Shown: positions 12,411 to 22,469 of the stretch, piece by piece
How the letters are laid out: every line of letters begins with the position of its first letter
Numbering within the stretch: the stretch's first letter is position 1
Assembly: GCF_016802725.1 (NCBI RefSeq)
Contig: NC_052668.1
Location: 10,604,501-10,668,500, forward strand
Reading direction: 5' to 3'
Origin: Solenopsis invicta
Taxonomy: Eukaryota; Arthropoda; Insecta; Hymenoptera; Formicidae
DNA length: 64,000 nt
Made by a program: the position numbers and the translations under genes
Notes under the pieces: generated by a model
What the model saw: the letters and a program-made list of their open reading frames with translations, nothing else
Databases searched by the model: none
What the model was told of the DNA's origin: nothing

Positions 12411-12599
12411 AATAATATAGAATTGACCCCCAGACTTAAGACTATCTTATTAGTCATGAATTCATAGTCGTAATAAGACGTCTTGTATGACGTATATATA
12501 GCCAAATAAAACAATCTTCGCCAAGTCGTGGTCGAAGTAGACTTAAGCAAAGCTGTAGAGTACTATTCTAACCTCAAATTAATGTTTGCTGGAGTTGAA

Positions 12600-13990
12600 A
12601 TACTTAAATTTAAAAAAATGACAGCAAAGACAAGACTAGTTAATCGTAGATTTTTAATTCCTTTATTCTTGTAAAAACATGACTAGTATTAAAAAAATAT
12701 ATATATATACAAAATATTTTTAGTTTTTTTTTAAACTTATATATACATTAACATGCTCTTTATGCAGTTCTTTGATCTGTGAAAAAATTGCATAAAATAA
12801 TTGTTAAAATTTATAATTATATTTTTACTATGGTATTTAAAATATAAGAATGATTTACAATTATATAAATATAATAATATAATCAATAATGTTTGATAGA
12901 AAAAAATATATTAAAAATGTTAAATATATTAAAAATCTCCGCGGAAACGCAATTTTGGCAGCGGATAACCATATGTTATTGATTTACCGAGACGATAAAT
13001 ACTATATCTATCACTATTAAATAATATTTAAATTAAACATTAATGAATATTAAGTAAATATTAATAAATATAAAATAAATATGCAATTAATGTTAAATTA
13101 ATGTTTATGAAATTATTGTTTCAAATAAAATTTAATGTAAAATAAATATTAAATTAATGTTAAATGAACATTAAATTATTGTTTTTAAAATTATTGGTTT
13201 AAATAAAAAATTAATGTAAAGTATAAATTAAATTAAAGTTAAATAAATGTTAAATTAACGTTTTTAAATTTATAGTTTTAAATAAAAAATTAAAGTAAAA
13301 TAAATATTTAATTAATTTTGAAAAAAATGTTAAGGTAATGTTTTTTTAAATCATTAATGGAAATAAATTATTAATATAATATAAATATTAAATAAATGTT
13401 AAATGAACATTAAATAAACATTTTTCCAAATCATTATTTTAAATGAGTAATTAATGAAATGTAAATGTTAAATAAACGTTAAATAAATATTAAGTTAATA
13501 TTTTTTTAAATCATTATTTTAAATATTTAATTAATGTTAAATAAATATTTATAAAGTTTTTAATAAATATTATTGTTATAATGAATTGTACAATAAATAA
13601 TTAATAGTAAATAAATATTAAAAAAGCATTTAAAAAATATTGTATACTGATTGGGATATATTATTTGATATAATCACAAAACACAACTTTAATAAATAAT
13701 CTTATATTTTATAACATTCTCCCTACTTTTAATCATATTTTTTAAAAATTTTATGCTTCATTACTTTTAATTTATATGATCCCGCATTGTAGAATTTTTT
13801 GAGATATTTTGCTGTATTTTTTTTCTTCATTAAATAAATAAAATTTTTCGATTATCGATTACTTTAATTGTTTACAATTAAGTAAAGTTTAAATTAATCA
13901 TATTACACTAATTGACTCGAAATTCTCGAGTCTACTGTTGAGGTTATAAGATTTATATAGGTATAATACTTGAGTTCGCTGATTTTATAG
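12600..13990. repeat. AT-rich repeats built on TTAAATAAATGTTAAAT
   Basis: Long run of near-repeats of TAAATTAATGTTAAATAAA with period roughly 60-70 bp (13020-13650). Positions 13496-13655 match 22490-22645 closely, including TGAATTGTACAATAAATAAT and an end reading CTGATTGGG, which marks a dispersed AT-rich MITE family. No coding content. Confidence 0.6.
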
Positions 13991-14284
13991 TTTAACAGAT
14001 TCAATGGAATATTTGGTCTGATCCGTTTAGCTCAATGTATGCAATGTTCTTATTGGAGAATTCATAGGAAATATCACGGAAACAATCGATTCATAAATAA
14101 GCGTTAGTTTGAGCATTGCTTCGCGAAGACGATCTTATATCAAATAAGCACAACTTGAGCAAGAACTTCTTCGCCAAGGTCGCTTCAAGTCATGACTATG
14201 AAATATACTACTATTGAGACGATCTTATTCGAATAAGACGATCTTCGCCAAGCAATCTTAAGTGCTGACTTGAGACTCGACTAT

Positions 14285-14382
14285 GGCTGTGTTCCGATAT
14301 TAACTGCCAGTACTGAAAATGTATAGTATATGTGACGTGAACTATAAATTTTCAGTACTGCCAGTAAAAACGGAACACAGCC
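14285..14382. mobile_element. MITE, TIR GGCTGTGTTCCGATAT, copy 2 (98 bp)
   Basis: Near-complete palindrome. It starts GGCTGTGTTCCGATATTAAC, ends AAAACGGAACACAGCC, and is flanked by TAT (14282-14284, 14383-14385). It splits the right inverted end of the 11781-14395 element, so it is younger than that element. Confidence 0.75.
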
Positions 14383-14475
14383 TATGAATACCGGCCATAG
14401 AACGTAGAATTGTCACTGCATCGAGCAACAGTAGCTGCGTTCAGCAAACTCAGTAGTTGAGTGAGCGCTCACTGC

Positions 14476-14711
14476 TAGAGTCCTATATAAAGAGAGAAGC
14501 GACATTGATGTCCGAAGCTCTGATTGGTAATCTGATTGATACTTGATTGGCTAAGCGAGCAGCCATATTGTGACCACAGCTGTTTGTAGAATGATACGAA
14601 TGGTGTTTGATGACATTAGAGCGGTCCCAAAATGGTGGTGGAGGACTCAATTGGATACTGAAAGTTGTGGTGGGGGGTTCGATGTCGCTTCTCTCTTTAT
14701 ATAGGACTCTA
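14476..14711. mobile_element. MITE with 8-bp TSD CTCACTGC
   Basis: TAGAGTCCTATATAAAGAGA at the left is exactly inverted at the right (TCTCTTTATATAGGACTCTA); the arms run on into GAAGCGAC. CTCACTGC occurs on both sides (14468-14475, 14712-14719). 236 bp, non-coding. The 8-bp duplication fits hAT or P type. Confidence 0.75.
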
Positions 14712-15222
14712 CTCACTGCTATTAGTATTCTTTTAGATCTAACTAATTACCAATCACATTAAAGCTGCGTTCAAAAACATCAGTTGAGTACCATCATATA
14801 TATCATTTTATCCTTGTTGTTTACCGATTGTTAAATAAAGATAAAATGATACACGACGCCATTCGGGTGATGTTTGCAAATGCTATCTAAATTGGCAAAT
14901 GAGTTTGAAATATATAAAGTAACTATAAAAATAACTTATTAATTTAGTTACTAGTTACACAAATAATGTAACCAAGTTAAGTTTATAGTTACAGTTGAAA
15001 AAAAGTAACGAAGTTAAGTTACAGTTACCAAAAAAAGGTAACTCTAACTGTAACTTCGTTACAAATAACGAGTTACTTCCCATCCCTGGCTAAAACTGCC
15101 CCGTCACAATGCACATCATATTAAAGAACTTATAAGAGATAAATAAGATCAATCTTATTTAAACTTTTCCGTACAAATCTGTCCTTTAAACATCTACCAT
15201 TATCCATCCGGACGAGACATAG

Positions 15223-15540
15223 CATAATTGTACAATTAAACGAACTTACAGTGAAGTTCGATTGTAATTATGCGGTTTCGTCCGGATGAAGACTCCCTCC
15301 CTCCCACACTTTTTTTCAGATTTGTCGGCTTTGAACTAATGAGCAGGCGCGCGCGAGCAGCGCAGAGGTGCACTCGGCCGCACGAGAAGTGCGGCGCCAA
15401 ATTCAATTTTTTAGTGTACTTTAAATTCCTATTGGGAAGCAACGCAGCGGAACGCTACTACCATTATCCATCCGGACGAGACCGCATAATTACAATCGAA
15501 CTTCACTGTAAATTTGTTTAATTGTACAATTATATGCAAA
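15223..15540. repeat. Composite inverted repeat related to the DIRS terminus
   Basis: The block at 15250-15290 (through GATTGTAATTATGCGGTTTC) is inverted at 15468-15508. The outer TTGTACAATTAAAC motif is also inverted. Between the arms lies a short GC-rich segment. The tract 15433-15482 is the reverse complement of the DIRS left end near 4570-4622, including GGAAGCAACGCAGCGGAACG. It may be the right terminal and internal complementary part of the DIRS element or a separate foldback that carries a DIRS end. I cannot decide. Confidence 0.5.
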
Positions 15541-16030
15541 AAATTTTAAAATGTATAGAAACCAAAATCAAAAAAATTTAGCTTGGGTTGAACTCGGGAA
15601 ATCTTTTTGTTCTCCTTGTCCTGCTAAAAAAATTTAATTTCCAATAACTATTTATTGTAATAATTTAAATTTGCGTAACATTCTTATGTTACGTCCAGAA
15701 TTCTCGAAATAAGTCTCTCGGGTCGGTTGGCAGGTAGAGACTTAGAGAAATAATTCGAGCGAGGTAGGAAGGACGGAACAGGCCTAATCTCTCGCACACA
15801 TGTCTCCGGGCGAGTGCGACGAGTCGAATGCGTCAGGTGAGTCAGAATGTAGGTCAGGTGTCGAGAATGACGACCTATGACTCTCATTCAGACTCTTGCA
15901 TTCGTGTAGTCCTTATTTTGCGTAAACGAATCGAATCGCTTTTACGCGGGATCGGACTAAGTGCAATTTTATCGGAGCGGGAATTAGAGGTGGTTGAAGT
16001 AAAGAAAATGATTGAAATTAAGAATTACAA

Positions 16031-16036
16031 TTTATT
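16031..16036 (-). terminator. Polyadenylation signal AATAAA, copy A
   Basis: TTTATT on the plus strand gives AATAAA on the minus strand, about 220 bp beyond the stop codon of the minus-strand ORF. A signal lies in a matching place in copy B (29181-29186). Inferred from position only. Confidence 0.4.
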
Positions 16037-16255
16037 TTAACATAATAAAAAAAATAACCAATTACAATGATAGGTGATGACTAAAATAATAATTATTAAT
16101 TTACAAATAATATTTTTGTTAGTAGAAAACATGTATAATAAAAAGAAGAAAAATCTTATGTTCTTAATAACAAAAAAAATTGTAATTATAACTTAAATTC
16201 TAGTTGGTTATAAGTGTGCATGTGTAGGTGTATTTTATGATCAAGGGATTTTTAG

Positions 16256-16876
16256 TTATCCAGGTAGGTTTTGGAGCGAGTCGAAGATTTCTTCAAATTC
16301 ATTGAGTACTCTTCGATTCGCTTCGATATTTTCATTTACTATATTCTCTACCTGTTCGGGAGTAAATAATGAATCGGAATGCGGGTTTTCTTGGGGAAAC
16401 TCTAGCGCGGGGGAATATGGATCTTCCGGAGGTCTTCGAACAGGTGAATCGGAATTACGATAAAAAAAATCGGGGGAAGGTGTAGGAGGAAAATCTGTAG
16501 GAGAAAAGGTTGAATCCCGAGGAGAGGCTAAGGGTTCTGCAAAAGGATCGAAGGTAGAAGACGGTGACCCTGGTGGTTGTTTAAAATCTGGTTCTACATG
16601 AGATCCAGGAGAGTAAGAGGGGGAAGGATAACGACAGGGGGAAAAAGAGTGTGATTCGGGGGACGGATTTGAGACTGGCGGAGATGAGTCGGTCGGTTCG
16701 TCGGAAGTACTCAAATTAATTAGAGCGTTAGGCAAAACAGAAATTTTTGCTCGCTGTTTGCGCAATTTACCGCAGAGCGATAACGATGCGCCAAGCCTCC
16801 GGAGCTTCTTATTTCGGCGATTCCGACAGTTCTTAATGGCTCTTCGAGTTTTATGGTCAGGGACTCGCTTACGCAC
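16256..16876 (-). CDS. Pro/Ser-rich protein of unknown function encoded inside the long LTR-like unit A
   Basis: 206 residues, ATG at 16876. The N-terminus is strongly basic (KTRRAIKNCRNRRNKKLRRL, about residues 10-29) and is followed by GASLSL. The middle is low-complexity Ser/Pro with acidic residues (about 60-165). The end is acidic and helical (FTPEQVENIVNENIEANRRV, then a Glu-rich tail). The basic block and the ASL motif recur in the ORF of copy B (RRNRRNRRARKLAASLNL), in the same place between TATA box and AATAAA. That conservation argues for a real protein. I do not recognise a family; nucleic-acid binding by the basic N-terminus is only a guess from composition. Confidence 0.5.
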   Translation of the reverse strand: MRKRVPDHKTRRAIKNCRNRRNKKLRRLGASLSLCGKLRKQRAKISVLPNALINLSTSDEPTDSSPPVSNPSPESHSFSPCRYPSPSYSPGSHVEPDFKQPPGSPSSTFDPFAEPLASPRDSTFSPTDFPPTPSPDFFYRNSDSPVRRPPEDPYSPALEFPQENPHSDSLFTPEQVENIVNENIEANRRVLNEFEEIFDSLQNLPG

Positions 16877-17039
16877 TAAAATGAATTTGAGAATTGAGGC
16901 TACGTTCTCTCTTTCTTAAAAAGGGAAATAAAATTTATATTATAACTTCTTGAAAGAAGAAAAAAGAAAAGCAAAAGGAAAAAGTTTGAATTAATAAAAG
17001 GAACGGAATTCTTCGTTTCCGCTGGAAGCAAAGAAAACT

Positions 17040-18595
17040 GCGAATTCAATCTAACGAGAGTTCGATTGTATCCAGCAGGGAATAAGGAGAGTCGCGGACC
17101 CAATCGCGAAAGCTCGATTGTATCCTACGGGAAATAAAAGAGTCGCGGACCCAATCGAAAGAGCTCGACTGTATCCTGCGGGAAATAAAGAGAGTCGTGG
17201 ACCCAATCGAAAGAGCTCGATTGTATCCTACGGGAAATAAAAGAGTCGCGGACCCAATCGAAAGAGCTCGACTGTATCCTGCGGGAAATAAAGAGAGTCG
17301 TGGACCCAATCGAAAGAGCTCGATTGTATCCTACGGGAAATAAAAAGAGTCGCGGACCCAATCGAAAGAGCTCGACTGTATCCTGCGGGAAATAAAGAGA
17401 GTCGTGGACCCAATCGAAAGAGCTCGATTGTATCCTACGGGAAATAAAAGAGTCGCGGACCCAATCGAAAGAGCTCGACTGTATCCTGCGGGAAATAAAG
17501 AGAGTCGTGGACCCAATCGAAAGAGCTCGATTGTATCCTACGGGAAATAAAAGAGTCGCGGACCCAATCGAAAGAGCTCGACTGTATCCTGCGGGAAATA
17601 AAGAGAGTCGTGGACCCAATCGAAAGAGCTCGATTGTATCCTACGGGAAATAAAAAGAGTCGCGGACCCAATCGAAAGAGCTCGACTGTATCCTGCGGGA
17701 AATAAAGAGAGTCGTGGACCCAATCGAAAGAGCTCGATTGTATCCTACGGGAAATAAAAGAGTCGCGGACCCAATCGAAAGAGCTCGACTGTATCCTGCG
17801 GGAAATAAAGAGAGTCGTGGACCCAATCGAAAGAGCTCGATTGTATCCTACGGAAAATAAAGAGTCGCGGACTCAATCGAAAGAGCTCGACTGTATCCTG
17901 CGGGAAATAAAGAGAGTCGTGGACCCAATCGAAAGAGCTCGATTGTATCCTACGGGAAATAAAAAGAGTCGTGGACCCAATCGAAAGAGCTCGATTGTAT
18001 CCTACGGGAAATAAAAAGAGTCGCGGACCCAATCGAAAGAGCTCGACTGTATCCTGCGGGAAATAAAGAGAGTCGTGGACCCAATCGAAAGAGCTCGATT
18101 GTATCCTACGGGAAATAAAAAGAGTCGCGGACCCAATCGAAGGAGCTCGACTGTATCCTGCGGGAAATAAAGAGAGTCGTGGACCCAATCGAAAGAGCTC
18201 GATTGTATCCTACGGGAAATAAAAAAAAGTCGCGGACCCAATCGAAAGAGCTCGACTGTATCCTGCGGGAAATAAAGAGAGTCGTGGACCCAATCGAAAG
18301 AGCTCGATTGTATCCTACGGGAAATAAAGAGAGTCGCGGACCCAATCGAAAGAGCTCGACTGTATCTTGCGGGAAATAAAGAGAGTCGTGGACCCAATCG
18401 AAAGAGCTCGATTGTATCCTACGGGAAATAAAAGGAGTCGCGGACCCAATCGAAAGAGCTCGACTGTATCCTGCGGGAAATAAAGAGAGTCGTGGACCCA
18501 ATCGAAAGAGCTCGATTGTATCCTACGGGAAATAAAAAGAGTCGCGGACCCAATCGAAAGAGCTCGACTGTATCCTGCGGGAAATAAAGAAAGTG
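17040..18595. repeat. Minisatellite: 52-bp units in 103-104-bp dimers
   Basis: About thirty tandem units with core GGACCCAATCGAAAGAGCTC. Two variants alternate regularly, one reading CGACTGTATCCTGCGGG and the next CGATTGTATCCTACGGG, so the true period is a dimer of 103-104 bp. Small A-tract length changes separate the dimers. The array lies between the TATA box and the ORF of copy A. Open frames through it on either strand are products of the periodicity. Confidence 0.95.
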
Positions 18596-19073
18596 AGAGT
18601 AATAGAGGGAGAAAAGGAAGGGTAGTGCAATAATACTGAATATATGAGTGTTTTGAAAAATATAACAAATATCTTATGAGAGAGAGAAGGTAGTCTTATG
18701 AAGAGTAAAATAAAAAAAATAAAAATAATGGACGGCTGAGACTTACTGTTGGGTGAAGTTTTGAAGGTGCGAACGATTTAGTGGTTGGCAGAGCGGATTC
18801 AGCTTACAACGGCGGACGGTTGGTCGACGGTTGGCACTCAGAGTGTTCGGATCTCACAATGCCGCGTCGAATTTAAGTACGATGAATACGAATCCGAACG
18901 TCACAAACTCGGACATATAATGTCACGGAATGTGCCCCGGATCGAACTAGAGTGAATCGCGAAGCGAAAAATGAGCGATTGATCAGAATGAAAAAAGGTG
19001 CGGTATGTGCCCGTAAGTGACTGTAAATGATTGTAAGAAAGTAAGTAAGTGCTCGCGAGCTCCGAAGCTCCTT

Positions 19074-19082
19074 CCTTTTATA
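19074..19082 (-). promoter_or_regulatory. TATA box of LTR-like copy A
   Basis: Minus strand reads TATAAAAGG, about 305 bp inside the TIR end. The downstream sequence is GC-mixed with GAGCTCGCGAGCAC, and transcription would start near 19050. Copy B has TATAAATAGG at the comparable place. Confidence 0.55.
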
Positions 19083-19470
19083 CCTGATTCTGCCTATGGT
19101 TCCTATGGGATTTTAATCCGCAGGTGTACCGTCTCTTATTATTGCCCACGCCCTACCTATTAATTGCGCGACAAGTGTTTCGAGTCGATGAGGTCAATCA
19201 TCCGCGTTTCAACGCTTGCTTCCGCCCAAAATCGGCACGTGTCAAGGGTAGACCAACCGTATTGACTCGACCGGACAATTTTAGCGTATCCGCGCGATTA
19301 AGATAGGCCATCTTTTCGCAATTTTTCGGTTGCTTGGCTGCATCGACTTCGAAAGAAAAGAATTGTTACTCCGCAGGACGTAACACTTATATACTCCTGT
19401 ATACAATAATAACTTAGCACCCGCCGCTACATGGATGGAAATATTTTTAAGCTGCACTCTTTTTATTTAG

Positions 19471-19647
19471 GAGAAGAAGCAGCAAGAAAATGTAAATTTT
19501 TAAGAGATATTTTTTCAAAGCAAAAGAAAAAAATATTAATGCGCAACCAAAATCAAGTGCTGGTGCTACAGATAGTTTTCAATATCAACCGACATGGGAT
19601 TATTATTTAAATCTGCTCTTCCTAGTAGATCATGTTGAGCAAAGAAG
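19471..19647 (+). pseudogene. MADF-domain exon fragment
   Basis: A T-rich tract ending in TTATTTAG precedes the exon and GTAAGT follows it, so splice sites are present. The frame reads EEAARKCKFLRDIFSKQKKK, then, after a one-base frame change near 19530, QPTWDYYLNLLFLVDHVEQR. This is the middle and end of a MADF (Myb/SANT-like) DNA-binding domain, whose hallmarks are the RDxF and W-x-Y/F-...-LxFLxxH segments. MADF proteins occur as host regulators and as partners in PIF/Harbinger transposons. No flanking exon was found, so it is probably a relic. Confidence 0.6.
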
Positions 19648-20869
19648 GTAAGTTTGTCTTTTTACGTTTCTTGTCTTCAATATTCTCATTCTTATTCTTC
19701 TTGCACTTAAATCTTGCAGAAAAATTGAAACTGTTTTTACTATTAAATTTGTAGTATCAAATTCAACTTAATTCAAGTTATTTTTAATCATTCTTATTTG
19801 TCGCAATTCCTCTTACTTACAATTAGTATATTTATCTTAATTTAATTTATTATATCTGTTAATGAATTGTCTTGCAAATAAATTGAGTCAATTAAAGATC
19901 GAATTTAATATATATTTATTTGTTACACACTATGGTCAACTTTACATTGCTGTCGCTAATTGTACATATTGTCGAGGTTTTCTCGTTCGCTTGTCGACAA
20001 CGACTGACGACGCTATGACGCTACTCAACGCGCGCGTCCTTCACGAAATTTTTTCCTTACTCTTTTAATCGTCGTATTTACATGCTATTCAAATCTTTCG
20101 ACACAGTCAAAATTTGTTAAATTTAACGTAGTATCATTCTATGAGTAAAATATTATACAATATCAAGAGACGCGGTAGCTGCTCGCGCCATGTATATTTT
20201 TTTGTCTTTCCATGTAAAAGATGCTACTGCGTATCATTTACAGGAAGAAACACAATTTTTTACAAATAAATGGTTGTTTTTCTTAAACAAATTAATTTTA
20301 TTAAAAAATGAATATAGTGGGGACAAATATCGATTTTTCCGAGTACAATGACACAAGAATAATGTCCGTAAGTGCATTTGATGCTGAGATATGAATTATG
20401 CATGTACTTTTCAGCCCGATTTATGTCATAAAAAAATTTAGATACGTTGTCGTTGTCGTCGTCGTCGTTGTCTCCATCTTCGCAAAATTTCAAATTTGTC
20501 TTCCTTGGTCCAAGTATACACAACTCGAATGGGGAATTGTATGGGAATGAATTCAATGAGGTAAATAGTGTTCTTCGAATACTCTAACTTTGATCTTCGG
20601 TATCAACCCTCTATCACCAACCCCTATAAAGTTATTCGATGATGTTTTCAAAAAATTTCAAATTTGTCCCCTTTGGCGGTAGTTTTGAAAAGATATACGA
20701 ATATAAAAAATATTTTAGACTTGGTCTCTCTCCCTCTGTTTTTCATTCTCTCCTTCGCTTATTTTCGTTCTCCGTCTCTCTTCCCGGCTACTCTCGCTCT
20801 CCCCCCCCCCCTCTCTCTCTGTCTCTCTCACTCTTTTTCATAGAAGTCAGTCTGTTCGGAACCCGATCT

Positions 20870-20961
20870 CGGACACTGTCTCAAAGAAGATCTATGTTAA
20901 CAGAGGTATGCCCCGGGGATCTGTGCTGGGACCACTTCTCTTCATCCTGTATCTGAGCGAC

Positions 20962-20965
<4 letters not shown>
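20870..20965 (+). pseudogene. Non-LTR reverse transcriptase fragment
   Basis: Frame at 20890-20961 reads KKIYVNRGMPRGSVLGPLLF followed by ILYLSDF. This is the RT motif around GxPQGSxLGPLLF of jockey/R1/I-type non-LTR elements. It stops abruptly at the TG microsatellite. Only about 30 codons remain. Confidence 0.75.
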
Positions 20966-20999
<34 letters not shown>

Positions 21000-21020
21000 C
21001 GCGCGCGCGTGTGCGTGTGC

Positions 21021-21079
<59 letters not shown>

Positions 21080-21083
21080 TCCA
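20962..21083. repeat. (TG)n microsatellite with a (CG)n core
   Basis: Dinucleotide TG repeat interrupted by a GCGCGC block at about 20990-21010 and by a few ATG variants. Alternating purine-pyrimidine throughout, with Z-DNA potential. Confidence 0.95.
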
Positions 21084-21403
21084 AGTGTTGAATCCTCTAA
21101 GCAGCACTAACTTTTTCTCCTCTCTTTGCATGATGAAAACTTATGACATGATGAAAACTCACTCGCAGCTCCATATGCAAGTTATTTTTCAAACGTAGTA
21201 TTTGCCACGTTTGTTCTCTATATAACGATGGAGTTTATTGTTTTATATAAATCAAAAATTTCCCCGTAAATAAATTAAAGCACTTACTTGGAAAAGTATT
21301 TGGACGGTAATTGTATAAACGTTGTCGACGGTCTTGTTAACCAAAAATTAAAGGTTTGGCTAAGTTTCGGTTTTGACCAAAACTGAAGCAAAGTTTCGAC
21401 TGT

Positions 21404-21610
21404 GTGACCGAAACTGAAGTTGTATTACAGCCAGCAACATCGGCGCAACGCAGCAATCGCTGCAATTTAGCCAGTGAACAATTATTTAGTTCTGTTGGAC
21501 AAATTTATACAGATGAACTAAATAACTTGTTAGACATAAATGCCCATAAAAAATTATTTTTATTTTACAACATTAAATTATTTAATTTCAACTATTACGC
21601 TACATTCCAT
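21404..21610 (+). pseudogene. hAT transposase C-terminal dimerisation region
   Basis: Reads ASEQLFSSVGQIYTDELNNL followed by NAHKKLFLFYNIKLFNF. This corresponds to the hAT dimerisation segment, with its S/ER-xFS-xxGxIxTxxRNxL and LxFLxxN features. The conserved arginine after the T-D pair is changed to Glu. Upstream, GTTTCGGTTTTGACCAAAAC-like sequence replaces the body of the protein. Fragment only. Confidence 0.75.
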
Positions 21611-21744
21611 TTGGACGCTCACATGCTTCATTCTATCTGCTTTTTATTGTAATGAGTAATATAAGTATTAAGTGCAATATGTGGTAAATATGATATGTTC
21701 TTAAAGAAGAAATACGAGTATATATTATGTACTCGTATATAGAT

Positions 21745-22080
21745 AGCCCAAGTAAAAATTTTTCATGTATATTATATAAATATATATAAATATATATTAT
21801 ATACAATTTATATATGATTATATCTTATCATGTATATTGTCAAGCATAATCTGATATAAAGTAATATTTGTTCATACAAGTAAATATATGATTCGATATT
21901 CAATCTTATATGATCATATATAATAGTAGGTTTTAAATATGAAGCTATATATAATTGTATATGATTTTTATATAAATATGTATAATTATACATGAGTTCA
22001 TAGTTAGGTAGGTCAATCATATCTGATTTTATATATAATCATATATAAAATCATATATTTTTCAAATTGCAAAATGTTAG
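21745..22080. repeat. AT-rich repeat of ATATGATTATATA type
   Basis: Begins with CCCAAGTA, the end motif shared by several AT-rich repeats in this window. It continues as irregular palindromic ATAT/TGATTATAT motifs to about 22070. No coding content. The open frame on the minus strand here is low-complexity. Confidence 0.5.
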
Positions 22081-22440
22081 AATTTTATATTAAAAAGAAT
22101 CAGCCTATTACACTTTAAGTGCCGCCATTTTGTCAATTTTTTTCAAATTAATTTCTTTTAATTTACGCGATAGCCTCATTTATTAAAAACAAAATAAAAC
22201 AAAATTTATGTATATCAAATGACCAGGACGATAACAATCGTGGCGCCCGATGAAAGAGAACTGTAAAATTATAAAATAAAATGTACTTTTTTCAATCATT
22301 TGTGTATTTGCCATAATTCTTAATGAAAAGTTTTGAAAAAAATTTAAAATCCTTCCTCAAAGATAAATAAATATAAGTATAAAACAATAAATCAGTAGGT
22401 TTAATCATTTACTTAAAATTAATTCATAAATATTGCCTTG
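22081..22440. other. No recognisable feature
   Basis: AT-rich sequence including a short GTGGCGCCCGATG segment near 22240. I see no gene, repeat ends or RNA. Confidence 0.4.
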
Positions 22441-22469
22441 AAAACAGAACGTCACACGGGGAAACCTCC

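Larger units (their letters stand above)
11781..14395. mobile_element. Element with GTATTCATAGTC inverted ends
   Basis: The left end is GGCCCGTATTCATAGTC; the right end, read inverted, is GGCCGGTATTCATAG followed by a GTCGAGTCTCAAGT tract. Motifs such as GACGATCTT and TCTTCGCCAAG recur in both halves (11811, 12512, 14136, 14219). The right TIR is split by the 98-bp MITE at 14285. I find no target duplication. No transposase; the centre is AT-rich repeat. Confidence 0.5.
10754..15088. mobile_element. hAT-like element, 8-bp TSD GCTAAAAC
   Basis: The left end is CAGGCTTGGGAAAGTTAC; the right end, read inverted, is CAGGGATGGGAAGTAAC. Both continue into runs of GTTAC/GTAAC motifs over about 170 bp. 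Exact GCTAAAAC duplications flank it (10746-10753, 15089-15096). CAGGG-type ends and an 8-bp duplication are hAT hallmarks. No transposase can be read. The 4.3 kb is mostly filled by further insertions and AT-rich repeats. Confidence 0.8.
8264..15108. mobile_element. GC-rich LTR-like unit with 4-bp TSD ATGC, heavily interrupted
   Basis: The unit starts TGTCACGTATTTC and ends CCGTCACA. It is flanked on both sides by ATGC (8260-8263 and 15109-15112). Removing the nested elements at 10072-10682 and 10754-15088 leaves about 1.9 kb, strikingly GC- and CpG-rich against its AT-rich surroundings. TG...CA ends and a 4-bp duplication suggest a solo LTR of a Gypsy- or BEL-type element. Several overlapping open frames in 8840-10060 look like GC-bias artefacts, and I call no gene there. 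Confidence 0.6.
4562..15222 (+). mobile_element. DIRS-like tyrosine-recombinase retroelement, decayed and interrupted
   Basis: The order gag-like ORF, RT, RNase H, tyrosine recombinase is that of DIRS-type retroelements, which use a recombinase in place of an integrase. The left end reads AATTATGCTATGTCTCCGG, and its near reverse complement lies at 15190-15222, so the termini are inverted, as in DIRS. The interior from 8264 to 15112 is a later LTR-like insertion with its own 4-bp duplication; without it the element is about 3.8 kb. All coding parts carry frameshifts. The exact ends are uncertain because related terminal sequence recurs just to the right (15223-15540). Confidence 0.65.
15687..19385 (-). 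mobile_element. Long ORF-bearing LTR-like unit, copy A
   Basis: Ends are TGTTACGTCC and GGACGTAACA, flanked by CTTA on both sides (15683-15686, 19386-19389). On the minus strand the order is TATAAAAGG box (19074-19082), tandem array, ORF (16876-16256), AATAAA (16036-16031), then about 340 bp to the end. That is the promoter, R and U5 order of an LTR, here 3.7 kb long with a reading frame inside R. The last 20 bases, GTTACTCCGCAGGACGTAAC, match copy B at 28874-31424 exactly. Most likely a solo LTR; no internal retroelement genes are attached. Confidence 0.65.

Noticed and set aside
17040..18595. CRISPR-like array
   Set aside because: Units are contiguous 52-bp repeats with no unique spacers, in an insect-like genome; it is a minisatellite.
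17125..18668. Long minus-strand open frames with repeated GPRLSLFPAGY text
   Set aside because: They arise because the 103-104-bp repeat lacks stops in these phases. They change frame from unit to unit and have no conserved context.
20881..21198. Open frames rich in Cys-Val or His-Thr at the TG microsatellite
   Set aside because: Pure dinucleotide translation. The same applies to frames at 34380-35034 and 46195-46673. The only real coding text here is the short RT scrap before 20962.
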